Shown piece after piece: positions 28,125-35,941 of a stretch of DNA of 64,000 nucleotides (its first letter is position 1; each line of letters begins with the position of its first letter). The translations under genes and the position numbers were made by a program. Source of the DNA: an uncultured Pedobacter sp. (GTDB taxonomy: Bacteria; Bacteroidota; Bacteroidia; Sphingobacteriales; Sphingobacteriaceae); assembly GCF_913776295.1 (NCBI RefSeq), contig NZ_CAJYOJ010000082.1, forward strand, positions 49,012 to 113,011. The letters run 5' to 3'. The notes under the pieces were generated by a model. That model saw nothing but the letters and a program-made list of their open reading frames with translations, did no database searches and was not told the origin of the DNA.

Positions 28125-31100
28125 TTAAAGTGATAAATTGAGGCCAAAATTGAAAACCTTAGTAGTAGGAATAGTGGCGATAGAAGAGGCATAAGCATTG
28201 CCCGACAAACTGTTTTCGGGATCTATTCCGTAAAAATTTGTCCAGGTGATTAAATTCTGACCACTAACAAATACGGTAAATCCATTTAACCGAAGCCTGT
28301 TTACCCATTTTTTAGGCAAACTGTAACTGAACTGCACATTCCGTAATTTGATATAAGAGGCATCCTGCAGGATGAAATCGTTGAGGCTTTCATTAGGATT
28401 GGCATTGAGGCCCGGACGCATTACCGGCCAGCTGGCATTGGTATTATCTGGCGTCCATCTGTTTAACATTGGCGCGTAATACTGGTTAAGCCCACCACTT
28501 TGAAATACCACGTTCGAACTCACGTTTGTTACCCCATTAAAAAGTGCCGATAACTGAAATCCCTTATATCCAAACTGCATATTCAAGCTTGCATTGTATT
28601 CCGGAATATTAGGATGCCCAATGGCGATTACATCTTGGTTATTGATGATTCCATCGCCGTTAACATCCTGATATTTAAAATCGCCCGGTATAGAAGGGTA
28701 AGCCGTAATTTTGTTCAGCGGACTGCTATCGATATCTTGTTGACTGGCATAAAAACCAAGTACGTGGTATCCGAAATAAGTACCTATCGGTTTACCGGTT
28801 ACCCTCAGATTTTCAGCAAGGCCAGGCGCTTCGTCCAGTACCCGGCGTTCATTTCTGGCATAACTCAGGTTTCCTGTAAAGGAATAGGTGAAATCTTTGA
28901 TTTTGTCGCGGTAAGTTACCGAAAGCTCATATCCGTGGTTATAATTAATACCATAATTGGTGCTTGGCACGGTGGCGCCGTAAGTGGCAAAACTGGTTGC
29001 CGAACGGGTGGTTAAAATATCCGAGCGCTCGTCATCAAAAAGGTCGGCAGTGATATTAAGCTTGTCTTTGAATAAAGAGAGATCCAGTCCGATATTCCGT
29101 TTTAACGACACCTCAAAAGTGATAAACGGATTGCCATATTGTAACTGGGTATAGGTAGGCGCGCTAAAGTTACTGTTCGGATTTCCGAATACCACGTTTG
29201 ATCCGGCGCCAAACCTGTTCTGATAATAGAAACGGCTTGTACCGGGACTTGGAATCCCTACCCTTCCAATCGAACCTCTGATTTTAGACATGCTGATCCA
29301 GGTAAATTTTTTCATCCATTCCTCATTGGCCAGATTATAACCCAGCGTTGCTGCCGGAAAAAACCCGTAGCGATAACCTTTTGCATAATTCTCTGAACCA
29401 TTGTAGGTGGCACTGGCTGTGAGGAAATATTTATTTCCGTAGTTATAGGTAGCCTCCGAAATAATCCCCTGATTGGCATAAGGAGCGGCCGCCGCAGCCG
29501 AGCCCTGAAGTTCGCGCTGACCAATCAGATTGGCACTGATGTTATGCTTGCCAAATGATCTGCCATAAGTTAAAAACAACTGCAGGTTGGTTTTGGTAAA
29601 ACCACTTCTGGAATACGCAGGTGCCCCGAAAAAATCATTATAGGTACCACCCACCGGTGTTAGCGCCAGAGTGGCCCTGTTGAGTTCGAGATAACCGATA
29701 CTTCCGCGCTGCAATTTCCCTGATAATTGTGTGGCATCGTAACCAAACTGCGCTTTAAAACTCAGGCCCTGCGTTACGAAATCAAGTTTTTGCTTTACGG
29801 TGAAAATCGATTCGGCGATGTTGTTATCCGTGAAGGCATATCCACCATAAGTAAGTAAGGCGTAAGGATTAAAGGCATTTACCCCGCCCAATCCATAATT
29901 TACGATATGGTTATAGTTTCCATCCAGGGCAATAATCCGGGGATCATCGGAGTTGATGTATTCTTTAAAGAACGGCGCTGCCCATGAAGGCATTTTCAAC
30001 GCCCGGCCCACAAGCCCTTCAATACCATTGCTTACTACCCCGGCAGGGTCGTTATATTCGCTCATGCCTGCCGGGCTGTAACGATGCTCATTTCTGCCTG
30101 CAAGGTTCACCTCAAAATTGGTGGTCCTGGTCAGGTCTATGCCTACCCTGGCCCTGAAATTGTAACGGCTGTAACTTGGGGAAGTTGAATAATCCAAAGG
30201 TGTTTTAAACTCCTTAAAATTTCCTTCTTCACGCATGTGGCTAAATGAGGTAAAGTATTTTACCTTGTCACTACCGCCTGATATGGTTAGGTTTTGCTGG
30301 TTCTGCATCCATTGGTCTTTAACCAGTTCGTCATACCACTGCACGTCCGGATAAAGTAATGGATTACCGTTTCCGGCCTTAAAAATCGCTAAATCCTCAT
30401 CGGTAAAGGTTCTGGATTCACCCACGTTGCGCTGCCCTTCGCTTAACAGCATAGCACTTTCATAAGCGCCAAGAATTTCCGGACGGGAGGTTGCACTGAT
30501 GATGCCCAGATTACCAGAAAATGTTACTCTCGCCGGCCCCTCCACTCCTTTTTTGGTCGTAATTACAAATACGCCGTTTGCACCTTTCAAACCATATAGC
30601 GCGGTAGATGAGGCGTCTTTCAGTATGTTTATACTTTCAATTTCATTGGGATCAATATCACCGAAAGAAGTACGTTCTACACCATCCACAATGATAAGTG
30701 CTGTAGCGGAGGGCGAAACCTGTCCGCGGATATACAAAGCAGCACCGTTAATGCCCGGACGACCGGAAGTTTGCTGAACCACCAGGCCAGGCACGCGGCC
30801 AGCCAGGGCATTATTTACGTTAGTAACAGGAGCTTTTAATAAATCCTGACCTGAAACGGTACTGATGGCAGCAGTAACGGCTGATCTTCTTTGTGTAGAA
30901 TAGCCATTTACCACGACTTCACTGAGCGAGCTGCTTGCAGAGACCAGCGTAATATTGATTACGCCAGCAGCGCCTATGGTTACCTCTTTACTTTCAAAAC
31001 CAATGGTTGAAAAAACCAGTACCTGACCAGTGTTGACATTGATTTTATATTTTCCATCCAGGTCGGTCTGAACGCCCGTAGTGGTACCTTTTATTCGGAT

Positions 31101-31295
31101 GGTTGCACCGGGAATGGGTTGGTTTTTTTCATCTTTAACGGTTCCGGTTATTTCCTGAAACCGCTTCGTGGAGCCTTTGTCAACATAGCTAACAGCAATT
31201 TCTATTGGCCTGGCCGGCAACGCCTGTGCCTTACACCAAAATGCCGCAAACAAAAGAAGCCAGCCTTTAGACTTTAGGGTTATGTTTTTTATCAT
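28125..31295 (-). CDS. SusC/RagA-family TonB-dependent transporter (pair 1), first gene of operon
   Basis: Full-length importer of 1056 residues. The signal peptide is followed by a carboxypeptidase-regulatory-like domain (TGTVKDEKNQPIPGATIRI), a TonB-box-like SEVVVNGYSTQ, the plug (LAGRVPGLVVQQTSGRPG; ESINILKDASSTALYGLKGA) and the barrel ending in FNFGLNLSL. It heads a minus-strand operon of SusC, SusD, SusC, SusD, CE15-like esterase and DUF4832/fascin protein with gaps of 2-34 bp, apart from 153 bp before the last gene. The candidate HTCS site and promoter lie about 330-390 bp upstream, leaving a long leader. Confidence 0.96.
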   Translation of the reverse strand: MIKNITLKSKGWLLLFAAFWCKAQALPARPIEIAVSYVDKGSTKRFQEITGTVKDEKNQPIPGATIRIKGTTTGVQTDLDGKYKINVNTGQVLVFSTIGFESKEVTIGAAGVINITLVSASSSLSEVVVNGYSTQRRSAVTAAISTVSGQDLLKAPVTNVNNALAGRVPGLVVQQTSGRPGINGAALYIRGQVSPSATALIIVDGVERTSFGDIDPNEIESINILKDASSTALYGLKGANGVFVITTKKGVEGPARVTFSGNLGIISATSRPEILGAYESAMLLSEGQRNVGESRTFTDEDLAIFKAGNGNPLLYPDVQWYDELVKDQWMQNQQNLTISGGSDKVKYFTSFSHMREEGNFKEFKTPLDYSTSPSYSRYNFRARVGIDLTRTTNFEVNLAGRNEHRYSPAGMSEYNDPAGVVSNGIEGLVGRALKMPSWAAPFFKEYINSDDPRIIALDGNYNHIVNYGLGGVNAFNPYALLTYGGYAFTDNNIAESIFTVKQKLDFVTQGLSFKAQFGYDATQLSGKLQRGSIGYLELNRATLALTPVGGTYNDFFGAPAYSRSGFTKTNLQLFLTYGRSFGKHNISANLIGQRELQGSAAAAAPYANQGIISEATYNYGNKYFLTASATYNGSENYAKGYRYGFFPAATLGYNLANEEWMKKFTWISMSKIRGSIGRVGIPSPGTSRFYYQNRFGAGSNVVFGNPNSNFSAPTYTQLQYGNPFITFEVSLKRNIGLDLSLFKDKLNITADLFDDERSDILTTRSATSFATYGATVPSTNYGINYNHGYELSVTYRDKIKDFTYSFTGNLSYARNERRVLDEAPGLAENLRVTGKPIGTYFGYHVLGFYASQQDIDSSPLNKITAYPSIPGDFKYQDVNGDGIINNQDVIAIGHPNIPEYNASLNMQFGYKGFQLSALFNGVTNVSSNVVFQSGGLNQYYAPMLNRWTPDNTNASWPVMRPGLNANPNESLNDFILQDASYIKLRNVQFSYSLPKKWVNRLRLNGFTVFVSGQNLITWTNFYGIDPENSLSGNAYASSIATIPTTKVFNFGLNLSL

Positions 31296-31620
31296 CTATC
31301 GGGGAATATGGTTAGAATTAATTTTTAAATATTTCTGCTTTTTGCGCAATACAAATCTCCAGGACACGCGGATGCGTACTCATTAATTCCCCAAAAGGGT
31401 GCCGGCTTCGCGCCGAATTAAAAATGGAGCTGTGAAAGCATCAAAAAGCGTCTTGATCCAGGAATTTGAACTAAACCTGATTCCGGGAAATGCCTATCAG
31501 GTAAAATGGCATTTGCGACGTGGAAGCTCGTAATTCAGGTCTGGAGTTTTCCTCATTAATACTGATGGGGATGGTTAAGAAATAGCTTGTCATCATATTT
31601 AGGTTTTTATTTGGTTACCA

Positions 31621-31628
31621 CAAATCTA
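31621..31628 (-). promoter_or_regulatory. -7 promoter box of SusCD operon (TAGATTTG)
   Basis: Matches TAnnTTTG, the -7 element of Bacteroidota promoters. The expected TTTG at -33 is missing and its place is taken by the edge of the direct repeat, 20 bp upstream, as expected for an activator-dependent promoter. The GH36 promoter has the same arrangement. Confidence 0.7.
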
Positions 31629-31648
31629 TATGCTTAGCTATTTCAGAG

Positions 31649-31684
31649 GGTTCACTTTTGTACGGAAATGGTTTGTTTTTGTAC
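31649..31684 (-). promoter_or_regulatory. Candidate HTCS operator, direct repeat copy A
   Basis: Two 15-bp units in the same direction with a 6-bp spacer, period 21 bp (two helical turns). On the plus strand they read GGTTCACTTTTGTAC and GGTTTGTTTTTGTAC, separated by GGAAAT. The units match at 12 of 15 positions. The same element, with the same spacer and the same 20-bp distance to a -7 box, occurs at 47786-47821. Assignment to the HTCS at 35942-40024 is inferred from co-location and from the way AraC-type HTCS regulators bind direct repeats. Confidence 0.75.
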
Positions 31685-31776
31685 GAATGGATAATATTTG
31701 CAGTTTATTTTTAAAAAGTTTCCGTTTTGCCAACCAAATGGCGCAAATAGACTAATGGTCGGCATCTGCAATTATT

Positions 31777-32715
31777 TTATCGATTCGCTTTTGATATGGT
31801 TTTAGCCGCCACTTTACGAAGGTATCGGGCAAACTCTCCGGAAACATTTTCCGGCTTAAATCTGATATCTTTAACCGAGTCGTTAAACAAAATCCCGTAC
31901 CAGATAAGTCCACCCAGATATTTCCCCGCAGCATTGGCATGGTTAGGATCAAATACCAGCTCTTTTTTATTCCAATAGTACCCCACATTGATCGAATGGG
32001 TCTGATCTGGCAGATTTGGGGCCACGGGATGATCGTAGTTAAATGAAAAATCAGGTTTAAAACCATATTTCCTGTCATTGGCTACAATTTGGAAAGCATC
32101 ACCTACCGGTAAAACCGGGGCATTGATCCGCTTTGCCAGGAGATAATATGCCGCACGTGATTTCTGCCACATTTCCTGCTGGTTCATCGCAGATTTACCT
32201 TCTGCTATACGCCCAAACTTTTTTGCATCGGTACGGTAAGCCCAGGTTTGGTGGATAACAATACGCACCTGGGGTTGCAACGCTTTCACATAAGCAATGA
32301 GTTTGCTGGCATAGGGATAATAGGTTGAAGAGTCTGCTGAAAGATAAGAGTACTGTTGTATAGTAACGATATCCCATTTCCCCTGTCCCAACAACATCTT
32401 TAGCGACTTTCCACCGTAAGGTTTTCCCTTGGGATCGTTAGGATCCGCTTCTGCTTTTTCTACATAGCTCCAATGCTGCTCAAGAGAATGCCCGCCAAGT
32501 TCAGCACGCCCGATGATGAGTGTTTTCCCGCCTTCTTTTGCCAGTTGTGGCAAAAAGGCGGATGCATTTTGAGAAAAACTGTTGCCTATTATAAATAAAC
32601 GCAAGGTATCTTGCCGGCTTTGGGCAAAAACATTTGTGCCCAGGCAAACCAGCAAAAGGGAATACACACTCAGCTTAAGCAGCGTTGAGCACTGTAGTTT
32701 CATATTCATCTTCAT
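31777..32715 (-). CDS. DUF4886-type SGNH hydrolase, secreted
   Basis: Predicted carbohydrate esterase of 312 residues. Signal peptide ends near NVFAQS. SGNH motifs: GNSFSQN with the nucleophile Ser, GGHSL contributing the Gly block, VTIQQYSYLS in place of the usual GxND, and DPNHANAAGKYLGGLIWYGIL carrying the late Asp and His. This pattern fits DUF4886 proteins, which are frequent in PULs. Probably removes acetyl or similar groups from the polysaccharide or its oligomers. The ATG follows the GH105 gene's stop by one base, so both belong to the lyase/GH16/GH105 unit. Enzymatic activity is inferred. Confidence 0.82.
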   Translation of the reverse strand: MKMNMKLQCSTLLKLSVYSLLLVCLGTNVFAQSRQDTLRLFIIGNSFSQNASAFLPQLAKEGGKTLIIGRAELGGHSLEQHWSYVEKAEADPNDPKGKPYGGKSLKMLLGQGKWDIVTIQQYSYLSADSSTYYPYASKLIAYVKALQPQVRIVIHQTWAYRTDAKKFGRIAEGKSAMNQQEMWQKSRAAYYLLAKRINAPVLPVGDAFQIVANDRKYGFKPDFSFNYDHPVAPNLPDQTHSINVGYYWNKKELVFDPNHANAAGKYLGGLIWYGILFNDSVKDIRFKPENVSGEFARYLRKVAAKTISKANR

Positions 32716-32716
32716 A

Positions 32717-33877
32717 TTAGTTATCTTGGTATGTCTTTTTTGGCTTCTTTAAATATTCATACAACTGTGTTCCGGCCAGTAAAAATGCACCCACGCCATA
32801 TACCTCGGTACTGCTGGCATTTACAGCATCCGGACTTGCACCAATGGGCTGCACATACCCTAGCATACCGTCTTCATGCACAGCTGAAACCATGGCTTTC
32901 CATGATTTTTCTACCACAGGGAGGTATTGTTGCTTTTCTAAGACACCGTGATGTAAGCCCCAGGCAATGGCATAGCAAAAAAAGCCGGTACCACTCATCT
33001 CCTTAACCGGAAAACTTGCAGGATCTAATAATGAAGCATGCCAGCTGCCATCAGGCTGTTGCAATTCTGCTACCCTGGCCACCATATCTGTATAAAGCGC
33101 AATTAGTTTATTTCTGTCGGGATGGTTTTTCGGCATATTTTCCAGCACCCTAACCAGGCCCGCCAATACCCATCCGTTGCCTCTGGACCAGAATATTTTT
33201 TGTCCGTTTTTCTCTCTTTTATTGAAGAAACTTTCATCTCTAAAAAACAGCTTCTCAGAAGGGTCATACAAAAATTCGGTTGTCTTCCACCACAATTTAA
33301 TGGCCGTATTCAGGTACTTTTTATCTTTAGTAGCCGTGCTCAGATAAGCCAAAGACGGCGGCCCCATAAAAAGTGCATCGCACCAGGCCCACTCTCTTTT
33401 CTGGATATTATTTTTCCAGTTCAAAGGTTCGTTATGTGGCTGACTAATAATGCTATCGGCCTGCAGTACAAAAGGCGTTATCATCTTTTTTTGCTTAAAT
33501 TTGCTGTAGAGCTGCGCATAAGTTTGTCCTACACAATAATCATCTGCGTAAAAGCGCAAATGTCCGGTATTCCAGCCCAGCTCATTTCCAATATCTACCA
33601 GTGTCTGTAAATAACGTTCGTTGCCCCGCAGGTTACCAAAAGCAAAAATACCGGTGTAACAGGCACCATTGGTCCAATCCGCTTTTCTATGGTTAAAGCC
33701 TTTGTTTCTCCAGGTATTTAATTGCCAATCTGCAACCCGCTGCATCGTTTTAAAAATTGTTGCGGTTGCCAACATAGAATCGCTTTTAACAGTTATTTGA
33801 GCAGAAAAGGCATTCAATACACCATAGCTATTCAATAGCAAAACAAAAAGCAGTCGTTTTAAATTCATATCGTTCAT
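32717..33877 (-). CDS. GH105 unsaturated uronyl hydrolase
   Basis: Glycosidase of 386 residues with a signal peptide (VLNAFSAQ). Family features: WTNGACYTGIFAFGN, DDYCVGQTYAQLY, WCDALFMGPPSLAYL with the catalytic-region Asp, SRGNGWVLAGL, and GTGFFCYAIAWGL. GH105 enzymes remove 4,5-unsaturated uronic acids left by polysaccharide lyases, such as those from rhamnogalacturonan or glucuronate side chains. This agrees with the lyase gene two positions upstream. A second in-frame ATG at 33868 (MNLKRLLFV) gives a neater signal peptide. Specific uronate and linkage are unknown. Confidence 0.9.
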   Translation of the reverse strand: MNDMNLKRLLFVLLLNSYGVLNAFSAQITVKSDSMLATATIFKTMQRVADWQLNTWRNKGFNHRKADWTNGACYTGIFAFGNLRGNERYLQTLVDIGNELGWNTGHLRFYADDYCVGQTYAQLYSKFKQKKMITPFVLQADSIISQPHNEPLNWKNNIQKREWAWCDALFMGPPSLAYLSTATKDKKYLNTAIKLWWKTTEFLYDPSEKLFFRDESFFNKREKNGQKIFWSRGNGWVLAGLVRVLENMPKNHPDRNKLIALYTDMVARVAELQQPDGSWHASLLDPASFPVKEMSGTGFFCYAIAWGLHHGVLEKQQYLPVVEKSWKAMVSAVHEDGMLGYVQPIGASPDAVNASSTEVYGVGAFLLAGTQLYEYLKKPKKTYQDN

Positions 33878-33888
33878 TTCTTAATTGA

Positions 33889-34752
33889 TTATTTTTGATA
33901 CACCCTTACATAATCCACTTCAAACCTGGCCGGGAAAGTGGTTTTGGAGGGATCTCCGCCCTGCTTACCTCCTATTGCCAAATCAAGCAAAATATAATGC
34001 GGTTGTTTAAAAGGATTAATATTCGTTCCGTTCTGGTTGACCAGCTGGTGTAATGGCACCTCATTTAAAAGCTCGTCATCTACGTAAAGCGCAATGCTGT
34101 TTTCATCCCAATCCATTCGCCAGATATGAAACTGATCTGCCCATGCCTGGCCGCCAAGGGAATCGATATTTTTCTCGGTACTAAACCAGGCGTCTTTTCT
34201 GTCTGCTCCCATAAAGGCGATATTGGCGAGCAGTTTTTTCCGGTAATATTCCATGATATCGATTTCACCGGTTGCAGGCCAGGATCCTTTGGTTCCCAGC
34301 GTCCACCAGGCTGGCCAGATGCCATCCCGGATATCAATCTTGCCTCGCATCACAAACCTTCCGTAAAGCCAGCTGTGTAATCCTTGTGTTTTGATACTGG
34401 CAGAAGTATAATTTGCTTCCTTCCTTTTCGTTCTCCAGTCGCTGCTACCTTCCTTGAAATTGGGATTTGACTTTTTCTCTCTTCTGGCTTCCAGAATCAG
34501 TTTTCCGTTTTCGCATCTTGCATTTTCCTTCTGGTACCATTGATATTCCTCGTTACGCTCAAACCCGAGTTCATAAGTCCAGTTAGTCGAATCGGGTGCG
34601 CCGTTATTGTTAAATTCGTCTGCCCATACGAGCTTGTAACCATCAGATTTTAGCGCTGGCGGCTGAGAATGCCGGGTTTGTTGGGCTATTGCCGGTAGGC
34701 TCATCCATAACGCACAGGCAGGTAATAATAACTTGGTTACAGATTTTTTCAT
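33889..34752 (-). CDS. GH16 endo-glycanase
   Basis: Secreted beta-glycanase of 287 residues (signal peptide MKKSVTKLLLPACALW, cleavage near AIAQ). A single GH16 jelly-roll: VWADEFNNNG at the start, GRFVMRGKIDIRDGIWPAWW, the catalytic motif GEIDIMEYY with nucleophile and acid/base Glu, and VDYVRVYQK at the end. The family cuts beta-1,3 or beta-1,4 bonds in glucans and galactans; the subfamily cannot be fixed by eye. ATG 34752 is preferred over 34776, which lies inside the lyase gene and adds eight non-signal residues. It follows the lyase stop by 10 bp. Confidence 0.93.
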   Translation of the reverse strand: MKKSVTKLLLPACALWMSLPAIAQQTRHSQPPALKSDGYKLVWADEFNNNGAPDSTNWTYELGFERNEEYQWYQKENARCENGKLILEARREKKSNPNFKEGSSDWRTKRKEANYTSASIKTQGLHSWLYGRFVMRGKIDIRDGIWPAWWTLGTKGSWPATGEIDIMEYYRKKLLANIAFMGADRKDAWFSTEKNIDSLGGQAWADQFHIWRMDWDENSIALYVDDELLNEVPLHQLVNQNGTNINPFKQPHYILLDLAIGGKQGGDPSKTTFPARFEVDYVRVYQK

Positions 34753-34762
34753 GTTAAATATT

Positions 34763-35875
34763 TTATTGATATCCATTTAATCGTAAAGGCATTAGGGTTG
34801 GAAATGTCCAGGCATAATCGTGTGTGGTATACATGACGGGACGATATGGCGCCAGATACCCATCATATTTCGGCGAAGGATAAACGCCATTCATCGCCTC
34901 CAATAAGTTGGCCGGCCAGAAACCTGTAGCGGTATGTACATTGCCCGTATCCGGATTTTTGAAAAATTTCCACTCTTCGGGATGTTGATTGTAGTAAAAT
35001 AAATAATCGAGTGCCTTTTTGAATGATGCTCCATCCCGCGATGCTTGAAAAAGGTTTTCGCTTGTTTGGTTAAAAATCACCCAGCTTGATGCGGTAAGTG
35101 GCGCCAGAGAAAAATAAGTATACCAAATGCCTTTACCTTGTCGTTTTACTTCTTCAACCATGTGACCGTCCGTGGCAATTTTATCGAAAAGGTCTTTTTT
35201 GATCAAATTTATGTTTTGCTGCATATCTTCGCGGTCTTCCAGGTAGGTGTCTGCCAGGATAGAAGCCAAACGAGACCAGTCGCCGGAGTTGTTGTTCCGG
35301 TACCGGATGCTGTTTGCTGCAGCACGAAATACATTTTTAGTCCACCATCGAAATTGTGTTACCTCTTTAGGCTGCCATCTTTTATAACCTTTGAGCAAAT
35401 CGGCACTGATCATTAAGGCGGTGCCGGAATACGACATCACCAGTGAGCCATCCAGTTGTGAATATTTTTTATTGACCTTTGCCCAGGCATTCAGAAAATA
35501 AATGGCCTTGTCTGCATATTTTGTTTTTCCACTCAGCTGATAGGCTAAAGCACAGCTATAGGCCGAAAAACCATCTACCTGAAGCGCCCTTGAAGTGCGG
35601 CGATGGGTCTCCTTATCAACGTAAAACCCGGGAATACTGAAATCTTCTACCGCATGTTGTGCAACCAACAACGCGGAATCTGCTTTAACCAGCAAGGCTT
35701 TATAGGCCGATAAATAGGGCTCCTTTTTGGCTTTAAGCTGTTTTTTGACAAAATCGATCTGCTGTTGAGGATGCATCCCCTTAAGCCGATGTTGTGCAAA
35801 GGCTTCGTGCCGGGGCACTATGCACCACATGAAAATTGTCAATAAAAGGATAAGAAAAAACTTCAAATGGTTCAT
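34763..35875 (-). CDS. Alginate-lyase-superfamily polysaccharide lyase (PL5/PL38-like)
   Basis: Secreted protein of 370 residues with a signal peptide (cleavage near HEAFAQ). An alpha/alpha-barrel of the alginate-lyase fold is suggested by regular helices and by DGFSAYSCALAYQLSGKTKYADKAI split over two helices, NNNSGDWSRL in place of the NNHxxW of PL5, EEVKRQGKGIWYTYFSLAPL and a C-terminal TTHDYAWTFP. Length and motifs resemble the Bacteroidota proteins placed in PL38, some of which cut glucuronan or alginate. That would supply the unsaturated uronates used by GH88 and GH105. The family level is firm; the substrate is inferred. It is the first gene after the HTCS, 66 bp away. Confidence 0.8.
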   Translation of the reverse strand: MNHLKFFLILLLTIFMWCIVPRHEAFAQHRLKGMHPQQQIDFVKKQLKAKKEPYLSAYKALLVKADSALLVAQHAVEDFSIPGFYVDKETHRRTSRALQVDGFSAYSCALAYQLSGKTKYADKAIYFLNAWAKVNKKYSQLDGSLVMSYSGTALMISADLLKGYKRWQPKEVTQFRWWTKNVFRAAANSIRYRNNNSGDWSRLASILADTYLEDREDMQQNINLIKKDLFDKIATDGHMVEEVKRQGKGIWYTYFSLAPLTASSWVIFNQTSENLFQASRDGASFKKALDYLFYYNQHPEEWKFFKNPDTGNVHTATGFWPANLLEAMNGVYPSPKYDGYLAPYRPVMYTTHDYAWTFPTLMPLRLNGYQ

Positions 35876-35941
35876 ATGTTTTATTTGGTTGATGATAAAA
35901 ACTTCAATTTTTCGATGGTGTGCATGCTCAACAGTAATTTC

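Larger units (their letters stand above)
31296..31776. other. Leader and promoter region of the SusCD operon
   Basis: No gene on either strand over 481 bp. On the minus strand it holds the HTCS-type direct repeat (31649-31684), the TAnnTTTG box (31621-31628), and then a leader of roughly 320 nt before SusC. The leader shows a 7-bp stem (AAATGCC with GGCATTT) near 31501-31527 and a GC-rich symmetrical patch near 31400-31415. No riboswitch class was recognised. A second weak promoter-like TTTG-N20-TATTT lies near 31325-31355. Confidence 0.5.

Noticed and set aside
33122..33610. Open frame of 162 codons on the plus strand
   Set aside because: Antisense shadow of the GH105 gene.
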